Source: Bacillus sp. (in: firmicutes) (GTDB taxonomy: Bacteria; Bacillota; Bacilli; Bacillales; Bacillaceae). Taken from it: a stretch of DNA of 64,000 nt. The stretch spans positions 1 through 64,000 of the forward strand of contig JAPSLL010000003.1 of the NCBI GenBank assembly GCA_031180805.1. The letters are read 5' to 3'. Both the position numbers and the translations under genes were made by a program. The notes below the pieces were generated by a model. That model did not search any database and had not been told where the DNA came from. It was given only the letters and a program-made list of their open reading frames with translations. This document shows, piece after piece, positions 15,626 through 23,057 of this stretch (positions within the stretch are counted from its first letter, which is position 1; each line of letters starts with the position of its first letter).

Positions 15626-16909
15626 TTATCTACTTAATAAATCTTTTGCTTTCTTAATTCCAGCTTCCCATTCTTTTTCTGGGTCTTTATCAGTTTGAAC
15701 ATTCAGTAAGCCATTTGTGATGGCTTCATGAACTGGGAAGTATTTCTCACCTTTGAAAGGTAATCCTTGGATATCTTGTGCTGCTTTCGCAAACACAACA
15801 GATGAAACTTGACCTCCAAAGAACTCATCTTCCATTGTTTTAAATTCTTCCATATCATATACTTCAACAGCAGATGGGAATAATCCAGCATCTTGGAATG
15901 ATTTTAATTGTTGTTCAGGTGCTACTAACCATTCGATGAAATCGTAAGCTTCCTGTGCATGCTCAGATTCTTTTGGTACAGAAAGGTAAGAACCTCCCCA
16001 GTTTGCCGCAAATTCTTCTGGTAAGTTTGCTACTCTGAACTTTCCTGATGCTTCAGGAGCATTGTCTTTTAACCAACCTTTAAACCAACCAGCACCCAAT
16101 GCCACCGCAAAGTCACCGTTTTTCACACCGTTACTCCATTCAGGAGACCACATTTCAGCTGGACCAACATAGCCTTTATCCCATAGTTCAGCGGCAAAGT
16201 CATAAGCCTTTTTCACCTCGCTGCCTTCTTTATCAGCGATAAGTTCACCTTCTGGGTTTAAGTATGCTTCTTCAGCAGTATCTAAATATGCACGATATGC
16301 CATCTCAATTGTGTCAATAAATGGTTTTCCAGTTTTCTCTTTTACTGTTTTCGCTGCTTCTACAAATGCTTCTGGTGAACTAATTAACTTTTCAACTTCT
16401 TCAGGTTCAGTTGGTAAGCCTGCTGCTTCAAAAACATCTGTACGATAGTATAATGCTTTAGGACCAATATCTGTTGGAAGACCGATTAAGAAGTCACCAT
16501 CAAGGTTTGCTCCACCATCCCATTTCCATTCAAGGTATTTATCTTGAACATCTTTCGCACCTAAGTCGTATAAGTTATTGAAACGGTCTTGCGCAGCTTT
16601 GAAACGATCTAATTGGTCTATCTCTAAAAGCGCAATATCAGGAGCTCCGCTTCCCGCTGATAATGCTGTAAACAATGCATCATGATGGTCAGCAGTTTCA
16701 GAAGTTTTAAATTTTATTTTAATGTTTGGATTTTCTTTCTCATATTCTTCAATCAATTTGTCATAGCCTGTCGCTCCGAATGACCAGAAGTTTAATTCAA
16801 TTTGTTCATCAGAACTTTTGCCACTGCTTTCTTTGTTGTTACATGCCGCAAGTGCAAATACAAGTCCTACTGCCAATCCCAATGTTAACCACTTTTTCAA
16901 CCTTTTCAT
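15626..16909 (-). CDS. Sugar-binding lipoprotein of the beta-glucoside ABC transporter
   Basis: The 427-residue family 1 extracellular solute-binding protein carries a lipoprotein signal (MKRLKKWLTLGLAVGLVFALAACNN; lipobox LAAC, Cys 23). The mature part starts with a Ser/Lys-rich linker and continues ELNFWSFGATGYDKLIEEYE, typical of the MalE-like cluster. It captures an oligosaccharide outside the membrane for the two downstream permeases. It is the first gene of the operon, with GGGGGAG before the start. The nearby bglA points to cellobiose or other beta-glucosides as ligand. Confidence 0.92.
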   Translation of the reverse strand: MKRLKKWLTLGLAVGLVFALAACNNKESSGKSSDEQIELNFWSFGATGYDKLIEEYEKENPNIKIKFKTSETADHHDALFTALSAGSGAPDIALLEIDQLDRFKAAQDRFNNLYDLGAKDVQDKYLEWKWDGGANLDGDFLIGLPTDIGPKALYYRTDVFEAAGLPTEPEEVEKLISSPEAFVEAAKTVKEKTGKPFIDTIEMAYRAYLDTAEEAYLNPEGELIADKEGSEVKKAYDFAAELWDKGYVGPAEMWSPEWSNGVKNGDFAVALGAGWFKGWLKDNAPEASGKFRVANLPEEFAANWGGSYLSVPKESEHAQEAYDFIEWLVAPEQQLKSFQDAGLFPSAVEVYDMEEFKTMEDEFFGGQVSSVVFAKAAQDIQGLPFKGEKYFPVHEAITNGLLNVQTDKDPEKEWEAGIKKAKDLLSR

Positions 16910-17047
16910 TTTTTCTCCCCCTTATGTTTTCAAAGTAATTCGAATGAATCATTGACCGCATGATTAATTTGCTTATGTAGCACCCCCATAAATGAAATTA
17001 AGTTTTGTAGAAATATAATCTCAAGTTATGAATCTATAAACGATTAC

Positions 17048-17061
17048 GGAAATCGGTTTCC
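17048..17061. promoter_or_regulatory. LacI-type operator 1 upstream of the beta-glucoside operon
   Basis: GGAAATCGGTTTCC is a nearly perfect inverted repeat around a central CG, the usual form of LacI/GalR operators. It lies 139 bp before the binding-protein start codon. Two further sites of the same type follow at 17096-17109 and 17164-17177. Confidence 0.6.
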
Positions 17062-17095
17062 ATTTACGGTAGAAATGTTCACCATTAAATGGAAA

Positions 17096-17109
17096 GGTAA
17101 CCGTTTTCA
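17096..17109. promoter_or_regulatory. LacI/cre-type operator 2 upstream of the beta-glucoside operon
   Basis: GGTAACCGTTTTCA, read on the minus strand as TGAAAACGGTTACC, is a good match to both LacI-family operators and cre sites. Its centre is 48 bp from operator 1. Either the operon repressor or CcpA might bind. Confidence 0.5.
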
Positions 17110-17163
17110 ATACAAATTATATCCTCGTATTTCGGAAAAATCAACCAGTTTTTAAGAATTTTA

Positions 17164-17177
17164 ATAAACCGGTTTCG
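17164..17177. promoter_or_regulatory. LacI-type operator 3 upstream of the beta-glucoside operon
   Basis: The core AAACCGGTTT is a perfect palindrome centred on CG and is spaced 68 bp from operator 2. It overlaps a TTTCGTAAA motif also seen upstream of bglA. Three spaced sites would allow looping by a tetrameric or paired repressor; this is inference. Confidence 0.5.
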
Positions 17178-17228
17178 TAAATATCGACTTAATCCGTTAT
17201 TTTTCACGCTATGAATTGTTTTCCCCAC

Positions 17229-17263
17229 AAAAAAACCTATGTTATTTAGCCTTTAACATAGGT
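17229..17263 (-). terminator. Terminator of the DUF350/ATP-grasp/lipoprotein operon
   Basis: On the minus strand ACCTATGTTA pairs with TAACATAGGT and is followed by TTTTTT. It lies about 40 bp after the stop codon of the DUF350 gene and separates this operon from the beta-glucoside promoter region. Confidence 0.9.
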
Positions 17264-17301
17264 CCTATCTACTCTTATTCTATGAAACTGATAGAGGTGA
17301 A

Positions 17302-17706
17302 TTAATAAGTAAGTGATGCAGCAATAATTAATCCGATCGCAATTGAGAGGAACAGAAGGAACAATCCTACTGCTTGATTGTCCTCATCGATCGCTTTCGT
17401 AATATTAAACTTCGGAGTTAATAATTCTGCTAAATAAAATAAGACAATTTGAATAACGATCGCAACGGCGCCCCAAATTACCATATCATAGAGATTAATA
17501 GAATTGGAAATGGATGAATACAGAACAATTGCAAGCCCTAAGATTCTTCCACCAAAAGCATATACTGCTGCTTTATTTCCGTTTTTAATTAATTCTAACT
17601 CTTTGTTTTTCGTCGTAACCTCAAATAAAATGATACCAATGAATAATAGCAAACACGCTAAGCCAATATACGAAATCGTCGACAAAAATAAATTTAAAAA
17701 TGTCAT
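17302..17706 (-). CDS. DUF350-family membrane protein (YjfL-like)
   Basis: The 134-residue protein has four hydrophobic segments in the DUF350 arrangement, starting ISYIGLACLLLFIGIILFEV, then the conserved NKAAVYAFGGRILGLAIVL, a third helix VIWGAVAIVIQIVLFYLAE and a C-terminal helix AVGLFLLFLSIAIGLIIAAS. The family has no established biochemical role. In E. coli the homologue YjfL is encoded near the ATP-grasp protein YjfC and the small protein YjfM, and here the same combination recurs: it lies 4 bp after the ATP-grasp gene. That conserved association suggests a membrane partner in peptide or polyamine modification, but this is inference. Confidence 0.85.
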   Translation of the reverse strand: MTFLNLFLSTISYIGLACLLLFIGIILFEVTTKNKELELIKNGNKAAVYAFGGRILGLAIVLYSSISNSINLYDMVIWGAVAIVIQIVLFYLAELLTPKFNITKAIDEDNQAVGLFLLFLSIAIGLIIAASLTY

Positions 17707-17710
17707 ATAC

Positions 17711-18973
17711 TCAGTTCCTTTCCAATTTTAATCCTAACGGTAAAAAATATGCATTATTGTCTGTAATTTGCCCACCAGCTCTTAAACCAATGCCACAAGG
17801 CTCACCATTTACTAAGAAACTACCGATTAATATTTTCGCTTCTTTATTCCCATGTATTGTATTTATCTCTTTAGATGGTAAATCAATATATTCCTGAAAA
17901 ACTGGTAATGAAGTTTCATATGTTTTATGAACGTCTTCCATTAGCTTCCTTTTCCCTTGCAAAATGGTTACTGTATCTCCCTCACGACCAAAGCTCGGTT
18001 TTTGTACATATTTCTTTCCGTTTTGTAGAAAGTGATCAGGCTCAAGATAGGTCGGTAAAAAATATGTGGAAATCCACTGTTTTTCTTCATCTGTAAATAG
18101 TGGGTGATCCGCTTCCATCATCCCCCAAATCAGTGCTTGGATCGCCTTTGATTGCAAAAGAAACGCTGAGATAGGATTTAACATTTGAAGTTTATTTGAA
18201 ATTACTAATTCTAATAATTGGAGGCCAATTTTTTCTGTTGCGTCTGCTGTCACATCTTCAATTAAATGCTCTAAAGGATATGTTTGCCGATAAAGGACAT
18301 CAATCCGCTTCCCTTCGTCATCATACAATCCTTCATTTCTAATGATCGTTAGCTTATGTAATGGGACATACTTTGCTTTGACATTTGCTACTTCCATTAA
18401 AAACTTTGTCGTATACTTATCTTCCTCATGGTCCTCGTGTGATGTAAAGACAATATGTGGTTCTTTTTTTATTTTCGCAACATGAAGGACTTCTGCAAGT
18501 GCCTTTCGCATTTCTTTGCCAAGCTTTGAAACTAAACCGTCATTAGGATCCTCTACTTGAAAAGCCTGACATAGCTTCCCATTCGCATAGAAAACTTCCT
18601 TTTCAAATGTAGGTGTATCACTATTAATTTCAAGCAATTTGAAACCATGTTTTGTTTGCACCAAATCAACTCTTGCTATAACTGTTTCTACCGGTAATGC
18701 CCGATGACGAATAAATGGTAAGATATCTTTTGGAATATCTAATTGAAGTAATAATTCGTCTGGAACATTTCTTAGCAATTGCCCTACCTTAAAAAAAATC
18801 CGACCGACTCTTTTCGTTGCTAAACGGATTTCCTCAATTTCCGATTTTTCTAATAAAGCAATGTCATATAACCCATATTCACTATCATATAAATCATGCC
18901 AGAAGGAATCGAGTTTGCTATAAACTTCTTGCCGCTTCCTCCGATGCTCTTCTATTGACACTGACTGTGACAT
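17711..18973 (-). CDS. Glutathionylspermidine-synthase-like ATP-grasp amide ligase
   Basis: The 420-residue protein matches the synthetase domain of glutathionylspermidine synthases and the YgiC/YjfC group. It has LLEINSDTPTFEKEVF near residue 133, a long central region, and the ATP-grasp signature KPSFGREGDTV near residue 325, then EYIDLPS and SFLVNGEPCGIGLRAGG at the C-terminus. The amidase domain of the bifunctional E. coli Gsp is missing, so it should only form an amide bond, using ATP, between a carboxylate (perhaps a protein or peptide C-terminus) and an amine. The start codon overlaps the preceding lipoprotein stop (TAATG), indicating translational coupling. The substrate is unknown; the adjacent Gly/Ser-tailed lipoprotein is a candidate. 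Confidence 0.85.
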   Translation of the reverse strand: MSQSVSIEEHRRKRQEVYSKLDSFWHDLYDSEYGLYDIALLEKSEIEEIRLATKRVGRIFFKVGQLLRNVPDELLLQLDIPKDILPFIRHRALPVETVIARVDLVQTKHGFKLLEINSDTPTFEKEVFYANGKLCQAFQVEDPNDGLVSKLGKEMRKALAEVLHVAKIKKEPHIVFTSHEDHEEDKYTTKFLMEVANVKAKYVPLHKLTIIRNEGLYDDEGKRIDVLYRQTYPLEHLIEDVTADATEKIGLQLLELVISNKLQMLNPISAFLLQSKAIQALIWGMMEADHPLFTDEEKQWISTYFLPTYLEPDHFLQNGKKYVQKPSFGREGDTVTILQGKRKLMEDVHKTYETSLPVFQEYIDLPSKEINTIHGNKEAKILIGSFLVNGEPCGIGLRAGGQITDNNAYFLPLGLKLERN

Positions 18974-19290
18974 TAACCGCCAAAGCCCCCACTCGATCCA
19001 GAACCAAAACCAGATTTTCCCCCTTTAAAGGAGCTGCTAGTCTTATAGTTTTTATACGAGGAGCTTGACGTTAAGCTGCTTTTAGAGGAATAATATTTTC
19101 CACCATAATAATAGTGTCCATAATGAGAGGAAGTATCATCATCACATTCCCAAACACCTTCATCTGCTTCCCATTCCCAGTCATCACAATCATTGTCATC
19201 TGGAGGTGGTGGTAAATCCTTATCCTGACAACCAGTTGTCATCACTGTAGCAGCAAGAATACCTGAAATTAAAAAATTAGTCTTATTCAA
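18973..19290 (-). CDS. Small lipoprotein with Tyr/Ser-rich body and Gly/Ser tail
   Basis: The 105-residue protein starts with a lipoprotein signal (MNKTNFLISGILAATVMTTGC; lipobox TTGC, Cys 21). An acidic segment with two Cys follows (DDNDCDDWEWEADEGVWECD), then a Tyr/Ser/Lys-rich part (HYYYGGKYYSSKSS) and a flexible tail ending GFGSGSSGGFGG. The start is TTG, supported by AAGGAGG 8 nt upstream. Its position directly ahead of, and coupled to, an ATP-grasp amide ligase resembles the YjfM/YgiB-type proteins that accompany these ligases. The Gly-rich C-terminus would be an accessible site for amide modification; this is inference only. Confidence 0.75.
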   Translation of the reverse strand: MNKTNFLISGILAATVMTTGCQDKDLPPPPDDNDCDDWEWEADEGVWECDDDTSSHYGHYYYGGKYYSSKSSLTSSSSYKNYKTSSSFKGGKSGFGSGSSGGFGG

Positions 19291-19742
19291 TCAATCTGCC
19301 TCCTTACCACACATTATTGTAACAAGTAGATATACATATCCCTTTTAAAGAGATACATTCCAAAAAGATTATCCACCTGTAAAACGCAGAAGTAATTTAT
19401 ATCGTTCCTCACGCTTGGAGCGTTGCGATACTATTTCATAAACAAACAACATAAAAAAACTGCGAAAACACTTTGCTTTAGTGACATAGCTAGACACAAA
19501 CTTTTACACTTCAAAAATTCTGCCTCAAAAATCACATAAACGTAGTATAGTAGAAATATAGTGAAACTTCCATATGTGGATTGGATTTCCACATATGGTC
19601 GATAAGACCTATTATCATGATGAAATCGCACAACCTATCGTCACTTGTTCGTTTTTATCGTTTTTAATATAGAAAGATTTACAATAAATAGTTAAGAAGG
19701 CCTATCAGAAATTAGATTATACATAAAACTTTGGAGGATATT
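19291..19742. other. Intergenic stretch with one strong inverted repeat
   Basis: No convincing gene is present; a 66-codon frame on the minus strand has no ribosome site. The notable feature is the 11-bp inverted repeat described separately at 19570-19598. The promoter of the acidic hypothetical gene must lie in the last part. Confidence 0.45.
19570..19598. repeat. Perfect 11-bp inverted repeat with 7-nt loop
   Basis: CCATATGTGGA at 19570-19580 and TCCACATATGG at 19588-19598 are perfectly complementary. No T-run follows on either strand, so a regulatory site or RNA structure is as likely as a terminator. It lies 145 bp before the plus-strand acidic protein gene and about 280 bp upstream of the minus-strand lipoprotein gene. 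Confidence 0.7.
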
Positions 19743-20183
19743 ATGGAAAAAAATTATAAATTAGAATACCGCTTAAATGATGAAATGAAAGGCTACCCAG
19801 CTTTATATCATTACGATTTTACAGACCCATCTGAAATATTTTGTAGACGTTTATGTGATTATTTTATAAAAAATAATATCGTCTACCACAAAACATCATC
19901 AAGTCTTGAGGATGAATACTATGTTATTTATGTAGAGGAAGAAACTGATGAATATTCATTTTCAGATGCAAAAACGTATTCTCACGTAACATTAGAAGTG
20001 AGAGAATACCAAGAATACAAGGAATCACCGCTCCTTTATACATATGATTTATATTCCCATGAAGAAGCTTTATCCCTTATTGGCAATGATTATTTATGGA
20101 TCGATGATAAGGAATACGAAAAAATATCAGCAGAAATAGATGAAGATCGTTGTACATATGTACTTTATATGACGAGAACATGA
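19743..20183 (+). CDS. Acidic hypothetical protein
   Basis: The 146-residue soluble protein is rich in Asp, Glu and Tyr (LYHYDFTDPSEIFCRRLCDYF; YYVIYVEEETDEYSF) with no signal peptide or membrane segment and no motif I recognise. GGAGG lies 5 nt before the ATG at 19743, which therefore decides the start. It overlaps the next gene by 4 bp (ATGA), so translation of the two is coupled and a functional link with the CPBP membrane protease is likely. Confidence 0.6.
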   Translation: MEKNYKLEYRLNDEMKGYPALYHYDFTDPSEIFCRRLCDYFIKNNIVYHKTSSSLEDEYYVIYVEEETDEYSFSDAKTYSHVTLEVREYQEYKESPLLYTYDLYSHEEALSLIGNDYLWIDDKEYEKISAEIDEDRCTYVLYMTRT

Positions 20184-20983
20184 TGGGAATGTATACATTT
20201 ACAGATAAAGTAAATCTTTTATTAGGGCTGGTGTTTTTAGTAGGTATTCTCTTCATCTCCTACTCATTCTTTTGGGGAATAGTTCCACTTTTCCTAATGA
20301 TGATTTTCATCTATCTAAAAAAAGGGAACCGAAAACTAATAGCGACCTTTTCAGCTTTTTTGATTGGATTTATCCTTTATAGAGCTACAGCCTTGTTGCT
20401 TACACAATTACTTGATGGTGATGAAGCAAGAATCCTACTTAATCGATTTTTATTGCTGTTCATCATCTTATGCTTGATGATCAACTCAAGATATTTCAAG
20501 CATCGATTTCACTATTTGCATAAGCCAGATTGGCATGCAACAATCTATTTTCCCTTTATATGGAGTGGCTTTCACAGCTTACAAATAAAGTACTTTCTAA
20601 TCATGGCAATGCTCATAAATTCCATTGTGTTTATCCCGTTTATTATCAAGCATGATTTTAATACTTTAAAAGGACTTCTATTGTTTGCAATTGGATTTTC
20701 AATTATAAATGCGATTCTAGAGGAAATTATTTGGCGAGGGTATTTGCTATCACAGCTTAAAGATAGCGTCGATGATTATTTTGCATTGATTATCACAAGC
20801 ATCGGCTTTGGCTTGCAGCATATTTCAATCGGCATCCCGCTAATCCCATCTATCCTCTTTTCATTTGGCGGCATTTTCTTCGCGGGTATTGTGATGCGCT
20901 CAAATAGTATAATCCCTAGTATCATTTGGCATTTTTTAATCAATCTCGGAATGGTATTTAGCGGATTTATCTTTAGTATCTAA
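20180..20983 (+). CDS. CPBP-family intramembrane metalloprotease (CAAX/Abi type)
   Basis: The 267-residue polytopic membrane protein carries the three CPBP motifs in order: EEIIWRGYLL (EExxxR, near residue 186), FGLQHISIGIP (FxxxH, near 217) and a C-terminal HFLINLGM with the third His (near 253). These residues bind the metal and form the active site inside the membrane. Bacterial members process prenylated or other membrane peptides or serve in bacteriocin immunity; the role here is unknown. The start at 20180 is taken from the ATGA overlap with the upstream gene; ATG codons at 20183 and 20189 are alternatives. A weak hairpin follows at 20988-21014. Confidence 0.8.
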   Translation: MMGMYTFTDKVNLLLGLVFLVGILFISYSFFWGIVPLFLMMIFIYLKKGNRKLIATFSAFLIGFILYRATALLLTQLLDGDEARILLNRFLLLFIILCLMINSRYFKHRFHYLHKPDWHATIYFPFIWSGFHSLQIKYFLIMAMLINSIVFIPFIIKHDFNTLKGLLLFAIGFSIINAILEEIIWRGYLLSQLKDSVDDYFALIITSIGFGLQHISIGIPLIPSILFSFGGIFFAGIVMRSNSIIPSIIWHFLINLGMVFSGFIFSI

Positions 20984-20987
20984 ATTT

Positions 20988-21014
20988 GGAGGGTTTTGAG
21001 AGGAAAACTCCCTC
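20988..21014 (+). terminator. Hairpin after the CPBP protease gene
   Basis: GGAGGGTTTT pairs with AAAACTCCCTC with one bulge, 5 bp after the stop codon, followed by ATTTTAG. It may terminate the two-gene operon weakly. Confidence 0.45.
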
Positions 21015-21077
21015 ATTTTAGAAAATTGAAAAATAAAATTAACTTTCAAGTGCAATATTAAATAATTGATTATCATG

Positions 21078-21108
21078 TTGACATTGACGTTACATCATAG
21101 CCTAGAAT
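21078..21108 (+). promoter_or_regulatory. Orphan MerR-type promoter
   Basis: TTGACA and TAGAAT are separated by exactly 19 bp, the overlong spacing used by MerR-family activators. The spacer (TTGACGTTACATCATAG) resembles the TTGACGTTACGT-type dyads those activators bind. No gene follows in this orientation; a clean terminator lies about 95 bp downstream. Confidence 0.4.
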
Positions 21109-21202
21109 TGAAATTGTCCAAAGCTACTTTTTCTTCATTTGAGTTGATTCCAAGCACTCAAACAATAGATGTGTTCTTCAGCTTCTTTCATTTTGCGAGC
21201 AT

Positions 21203-21240
21203 CGGTTGTATGTATGTTTATACATACAACCGTTTTTTAT
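21203..21240 (+). terminator. Rho-independent terminator without an adjacent gene
   Basis: CGGTTGTATGTA pairs perfectly with TACATACAACCG across a 6-nt loop and is followed by TTTTTT. It is oriented on the plus strand, 220 bp after the CPBP protease stop. It could end a short non-coding transcript started at the MerR-type promoter just upstream, or be the remnant of a lost gene. Confidence 0.8.
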
Positions 21241-21319
21241 TTTAATTTGGCAACATTCCCATAGTAAATGAATTTCTTTTGTCATAAACGTGCGGTAATT
21301 GTATCAAAAGGCAAACATA

Positions 21320-21350
21320 AAAACAGCAGAAGGTTAAATCCCTGCAGCTT
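21320..21350 (-). terminator. Probable terminator of the LysE-family exporter gene
   Basis: On the minus strand a GCTGCAGGG...CCTTCTGCTG imperfect stem is followed by TTTTTAT. It lies about 10 bp after the exporter stop codon. Confidence 0.55.
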
Positions 21351-21358
21351 TTCTTGAT

Positions 21359-21949
21359 TTAATGCTTCATTATTGAGATAGCACTATAGACTAATAATAA
21401 GGCCATTATAAAGTTAAAAACACTTCTATATTTCGTTAGGAACTTCTGAAAAATAGTCCCACATAAACTCCAACTAGACGAGCTAATAATACCCACAATC
21501 CCTAGAAAAAGAGAAAAAAAGAAGTAAATTAAGTAGGAACTGTAATAAGGATGGATAAATGATGATACTACTGTAATTCCAAAAAGAATGCCTTTTGGAT
21601 TAACAAACTGTACAAAGAAGCCAATTAAAAAAAGGTTGCTATTAGCATTGTTATCAAACTCGTTATTATTTGTTCCTTTGTCCGTAATCGTTTTGAATGC
21701 TAGATATATCATATAACCAACACCCAATATAGTTAAGGGTGTTTTAATCATTGGCATAATCTTTATTAATAGATGGTTAAAAATACTGCATAGTAACACA
21801 AGTGTAAAAAAACCTAACCCAACCCCAATACAAAATTTAAGTGTCTTCTTGAATCCAAATCTGGCCGCAAATGACATAGCCATAAAATTATTTGGTCCAG
21901 GAGTAAAGCAGTTTATTATGACAAATAAAAGTAATGGTAATAAAGGCAT
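21359..21949 (-). CDS. LysE/RhtB-family amino-acid exporter
   Basis: The 196-residue protein has about six hydrophobic segments and the LysE-family opening FVIINCFTPGPNNFMAMSFAARFG (residues 9-32), with the conserved TPGPN. A later FVQFVNPKGILFGITVV (near 113) is also typical. It should export an amino acid or related metabolite through the cytoplasmic membrane. It is transcribed divergently from an XRE-cupin regulator, a common pairing in which the regulator senses the exported compound. AGGAGG precedes the ATG. Confidence 0.85.
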   Translation of the reverse strand: MPLLPLLLFVIINCFTPGPNNFMAMSFAARFGFKKTLKFCIGVGLGFFTLVLLCSIFNHLLIKIMPMIKTPLTILGVGYMIYLAFKTITDKGTNNNEFDNNANSNLFLIGFFVQFVNPKGILFGITVVSSFIHPYYSSYLIYFFFSLFLGIVGIISSSSWSLCGTIFQKFLTKYRSVFNFIMALLLVYSAISIMKH

Positions 21950-21972
21950 ATATAAAACCCTCCTAATTGAGC

Positions 21973-22037
21973 GTTATATTATACAAATGTATGTTATATC
22001 ATCCGTATGTTATATTGTACATTATGAATGTTATACT
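21973..22037. promoter_or_regulatory. Four ATGTTATAYT-type repeats between the LysE exporter and the XRE regulator
   Basis: GTTATATT (21973), GTTATATC (21993), GTTATATT (22009) and GTTATACT (22030) recur at spacings of 20, 16 and 21 bp, close to two helical turns. They fill the 111-bp divergent promoter region, so they are good candidates for operators of the XRE-cupin regulator. Confidence 0.5.
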
Positions 22038-22060
22038 GTAAATTACAAAGAGGTGATGTT

Positions 22061-22615
22061 ATGGAAGAAATCCAAAAAATATTAGGGAGAAACCTGAAGG
22101 CTATAAGAGAAAAACAAAAGCTAAGTTTAGAAAAGGTTTCTGAACTTAGCGGTGTAAGTAAAGCTATGATTGGCCAAATTGAAAGAGGCGAGTCAAGTCC
22201 AACTATAACAACAATCTGGAAAATAGCGAATGGACTGAAAATTTCTTTTACATCATTAATCAATGGCCCAGAAACAGAAGCAAAAGTCGTTTTACGAAGC
22301 GATGTTCAAGTTTTATCAGAAGACGATGGGAAGTATAGAGTTTTCTCAACATTTCCATTTACAGAGGGTAAAAAGTTTGAAATATACTCAGTTGAGATAG
22401 ATCCAGAGGGAAAATTAGAATCAGTTGGGCATATGGAAGGGACTGAGGAATTTATTACCGTTTTTGATGGTGAGGTTCTTATAAGAATAAATGGAACGAA
22501 CTATAAATTGAATAAAAATGATTCCATTAGGTTTAAGGCTGATAAACCACATTCATATTTGAATACAAGCAATGAAATAGCCCGTTTAAGTATGACAATC
22601 TACTACCCAAATTGA
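22061..22615 (+). CDS. XRE-family regulator with C-terminal cupin domain
   Basis: The 184-residue protein has an N-terminal helix-turn-helix (LKAIREKQKLSLEKVSELSG and SKAMIGQIERGESSPTITT, residues 11-50) and a C-terminal cupin (EGTEEFITVFDGEVLIRING, then DSIRFKADKPHSYLN). This architecture is typical of small-molecule sensing repressors. AAAGAGGTG lies upstream of ATG 22061, which gives the canonical start. It is divergent from the LysE-family exporter and probably controls it and itself through the repeats at 21973-22037. Confidence 0.85.
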   Translation: MEEIQKILGRNLKAIREKQKLSLEKVSELSGVSKAMIGQIERGESSPTITTIWKIANGLKISFTSLINGPETEAKVVLRSDVQVLSEDDGKYRVFSTFPFTEGKKFEIYSVEIDPEGKLESVGHMEGTEEFITVFDGEVLIRINGTNYKLNKNDSIRFKADKPHSYLNTSNEIARLSMTIYYPN

Positions 22616-23057
22616 TAAATGTAAGATACATTTCTAACAGCTATAGTTTTATCATATCAAATGAATCATTATAAAAAAGTTTTAAATTCTCTAGAGTTGT
22701 AAGGCTAAGTACTAAGGTTATTTTATTTCGTTCCTTTATTAAGGAATGCCTTTTTCTCTATTTAACAAATGGGTGCTTAAGTCAACAAACATACAATTTC
22801 TTATTGTAGTAAATGGGGTCATTTGTAGTATAAAAAAGGATAGATAGAGCATTTTTTTCAGCTCATCTATCCTTTATAGTTTACATCTTATAATGTCAGA
22901 CATTAAACAAAACATATAATGTTAATAAGCGTTTTAAGAAAGCTTTTTTACGTGTTTTTTATCGTTGTCGGTTCTCCAAAAGAGAACGGCCAATGTTTTG
23001 ATAAGTCTAGCCCTTTGTAAAATTAATAACCAATTTTACCCCTCTATGTATCGGCTC
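22616..23057. other. Intergenic stretch with hairpins
   Basis: No gene is evident. A long imperfect hairpin lies at 22839-22877 (AAAGGATAGAT... paired with ...ATCTATCCTTT); on the minus strand it is followed by T residues and could be a late terminator for the AraC gene. A smaller stem, GTTCTC-CAAAA-GAGAAC, lies near 22973-22989. TTCCTT-TA-TTAAGGAA near 22731 is a short plus-strand stem after the XRE gene. Confidence 0.4.

Noticed and set aside
19431-19631. 66-residue minus-strand frame in the gap before the acidic hypothetical gene
   Set aside because: It runs through a perfect inverted repeat, lacks a ribosome site and has no coding-like pattern.
21168-21263. 31-codon plus-strand frame downstream of the MerR-type promoter
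   Set aside because: It has no ribosome binding site and reads through the strong terminator hairpin, so it is not credible as a gene.
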